A DNA stretch of 64,000 nucleotides from Anaeromyxobacter sp. Fw109-5 (GTDB taxonomy: Bacteria > Myxococcota > Myxococcia > Myxococcales > Anaeromyxobacteraceae), in contig NC_009675.1 in assembly GCF_000017505.1 (NCBI RefSeq), forward strand, positions 3,729,001 to 3,793,000, written 5' to 3'. Below are positions 62,591 through 64,000 of this stretch, piece by piece. Both the position numbers and the translations under genes were made by a program. The first letter of the stretch is position 1, and every line of letters begins with the position of its first letter. The notes beneath the pieces were generated by a model that saw nothing but the letters and a program-made list of their open reading frames with translations, was not told where the DNA came from and searched no databases.

Positions 62591-64000
62591 ATGCGAACGA
62601 CCACGCTGCCCAGGGATACGCTCGCCGGCCTGCTCAACGCGGTGGTGAGCGTGCCCGACGGGCTCGCCTCGGCGGCGCTCGCGGGCGTGAACCCCGTGTA
62701 CGGCCTGTACACGAGCATCGCGGCGCCCCTCGGCGGGAGCCCGATCGTGAGCGCCCAGCTGATGCAGATCGCGACGACGAGCGCCGCCGCGCTCGTCGCC
62801 GGTCAGGCGGTCGCAGCCCAACCCGCAGAGCGCCGCGCGGAGGCGATCTTCCTCCTCGCCATCGTCGCCGGGCTGTTCCTCGCGGTCTTCGGCCTCCTCC
62901 GGCTCGGCCGTCTCGCCCGCTTCGTCTCTCACGCGGTGATGACCGGCTTCCTCGCCGGCGTCGCGGTGGTGCTGATCCTGGATCAGCTCGCGCCCCTCGT
63001 CGGGTTCGCCGCTCGGGGACGCAACCCCGTGGGCGAGCTCGCGAACCTCGTCGCCAACGTCGACCGGTTCGACCTTCGCACCGTCGTGGTCGGCGTGCTG
63101 GCGCTCGCCCTCGCGTCGGGGCTCGGCCGCACGCGGCTCGCGACGTGGTCGTCCCTCGTCGCGCTCCTCGTGCCGACGATCCTGGTCCTCGTCGCGGGGT
63201 GGGAGAGCGTGAGGCAGGTCGAGGACGTCAGCCCGATCCCGCGCGGCCTTCCGCTCCCCGCGCTCCCGCGCCTCGATCTCGTCTCCGCAGAGCTGATCGC
63301 CTCGGCGTTCGCGCTCGCGGTCGTCATCGCGGTCCAGGGTGTGGGCGTCAGCCAGACGGTGGAGAACCCCGACGGCCGCCCCGTCGATGCGTCGCGCGAC
63401 CTGCTCGCACAGGGGGCGGCCAACGTGGCGAGCGGGCTGCTCTCCGGGATCCCCGCGGGTGGCTCGGTCGGGCAGACCGCGCTCAACGTCGCCGTCGGCG
63501 CTCGGAGCCGCTGGGCGGGGATCCTGTCGGGCGTGTGGATGCTCGTGATCGTGCTGCTCGTGCCCGGGCTGGTCGGCCTGGTCCCGATGGCCGCGCTCGC
63601 CGCCCTCATGATCGTCGCGGGTCTCGGCGCGCTCGACCTGCGCGAGGCGCGGTCGATCTGGGCGACGAGCCGCGCGGCGCGCTGGGCGATCACGGTGACC
63701 TTCGCCGCGACGCTCGTGCTGTCGGTGCCGGCTGCGGTCGGGGTCGGTGTGCTCCTGTCGATCATCCTGCACCTCGCGTCCGAGAGCGACGTCACGGTGC
63801 GGGCGCTGGTGCGGCTCCCCGACGGCCGGTTCGCGGAGGAGCAGCCGCCGCCGCGCCTCCCCAGCGAGGAGGTCACCGTGGTGCACGTGCAAGGCAGCCT
63901 CTTCTTCGCCGGCGCGCGGCGCCTCGAGGAGGCGCTCCCGAGCCCCGCGGGCGCGGTCCGCCCGGTGGTGGTGCTGCGGCTCCGGGGAAGGACGCGCATC
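62591..64000 (+). CDS. SulP family anion transporter (partial, runs off window)
   Basis: The 470 visible codons encode a SulP permease: start LPRDTLAGLLNAVVSVPDGL, then AAPLGGSPIVSAQLMQIAT, FVSHAVMTGFLAGVAVV, SGLLSGIPAGGSVGQTALN and the beginning of a STAS domain at VTVVHVQGSLFFAGARRLE. It continues past 64000. SulP proteins import sulfate or other anions, sometimes in exchange for bicarbonate or protons. A -10-like TAGGTT lies 13 bases upstream. Divergence from the sulfatase across 57 bases suggests uptake of the sulfate it frees. Confidence 0.9.
   Translation, partial: MRTTTLPRDTLAGLLNAVVSVPDGLASAALAGVNPVYGLYTSIAAPLGGSPIVSAQLMQIATTSAAALVAGQAVAAQPAERRAEAIFLLAIVAGLFLAVFGLLRLGRLARFVSHAVMTGFLAGVAVVLILDQLAPLVGFAARGRNPVGELANLVANVDRFDLRTVVVGVLALALASGLGRTRLATWSSLVALLVPTILVLVAGWESVRQVEDVSPIPRGLPLPALPRLDLVSAELIASAFALAVVIAVQGVGVSQTVENPDGRPVDASRDLLAQGAANVASGLLSGIPAGGSVGQTALNVAVGARSRWAGILSGVWMLVIVLLVPGLVGLVPMAALAALMIVAGLGALDLREARSIWATSRAARWAITVTFAATLVLSVPAAVGVGVLLSIILHLASESDVTVRALVRLPDGRFAEEQPPPRLPSEEVTVVHVQGSLFFAGARRLEEALPSPAGAVRPVVVLRLRGRTRI

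Noticed and set aside
60170-63892. A 1240-codon minus-strand open frame running through the SulP gene into the sulfatase
   Set aside because: Only the part from 62533 down matches sulfatases; the upstream part is Arg-rich shadow of the SulP coding strand, and an ATG with ribosome site exists at 62533.

Overview
The window is about 72-74 % G+C with strong third-position GC bias, many GTG starts and tightly packed genes. The gene content (a sigma-54 enhancer-binding protein with a V4R sensor domain, a two-domain KaiC-like ATPase paired with a histidine kinase, a cyclic-nucleotide-domain/patatin protein, front-end type desaturase, DUF222-type HNH protein, small 'plasmid stabilisation' basic protein) points to a chromosome segment of a myxobacterium-like delta-proteobacterium, most plausibly Anaeromyxobacter or a close relative. 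That assignment is inference from gene families and base composition. I saw no rRNA, tRNA, CRISPR array or insertion sequence.

Layout. 0-13.6 kb: mixed housekeeping and membrane genes (patatin lipase, PRC-barrel protein, AI-2E family permease, B12-radical SAM enzyme, several small proteins, AtpI/AtpZ-like protein, lipocalin, fatty acid desaturase, histidine kinase, lipase). 11.9-15.7 kb: a V4R/sigma-54 activator divergent from a YceI - hemerythrin - extradiol dioxygenase operon that carries a good -24/-12 promoter. 15.7-20.4 kb: alpha/beta hydrolase, a Cys/Met-metabolism PLP enzyme and a YeiH-type exporter; the last two share copies of one palindromic operator. 20.6-28.9 kb: HNH protein, Na+/H+ antiporter, a regulator with a beta-propeller partner, vWA lipoprotein, cNMP protein, small secreted protein.

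29.2-34.5 kb is an oxidoreductase island (aldo/keto reductase, two zinc alcohol dehydrogenases, LysR regulator) with two visible gene relics: a dehydrogenase with a large in-frame deletion and a cupin gene whose two consecutive segments lie on opposite strands. 34.8-52.8 kb is a large saccharide-biosynthesis region: four CgeB-like glycosyltransferases, a GT4 glycosyltransferase, a nucleotidyltransferase, UDP-glucose dehydrogenase, two sugar epimerases, two further sugar oxidoreductases, a methyltransferase, two glycosidase-like proteins and an ABC exporter. Eight genes from 40352 to 48437 all overlap end to start. No Wzx flippase, Wzy polymerase or ABC O-antigen exporter is present, and one glycosidase appears circularly permuted; this is the best candidate for an undescribed system here.

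52.8-64 kb: DUF1003 protein, the KaiC-like/histidine kinase pair, a structured intergenic region, a LysR regulator, a frameshifted methyltransferase with its thioesterase partner, and a sulfur-scavenging module in which a Cys-type arylsulfatase, its radical SAM maturase and a divergent SulP anion transporter (running off the window end) would together release and import sulfate. The window contains several relics: desaturase 5' end, short-chain dehydrogenase, cupin and methyltransferase.
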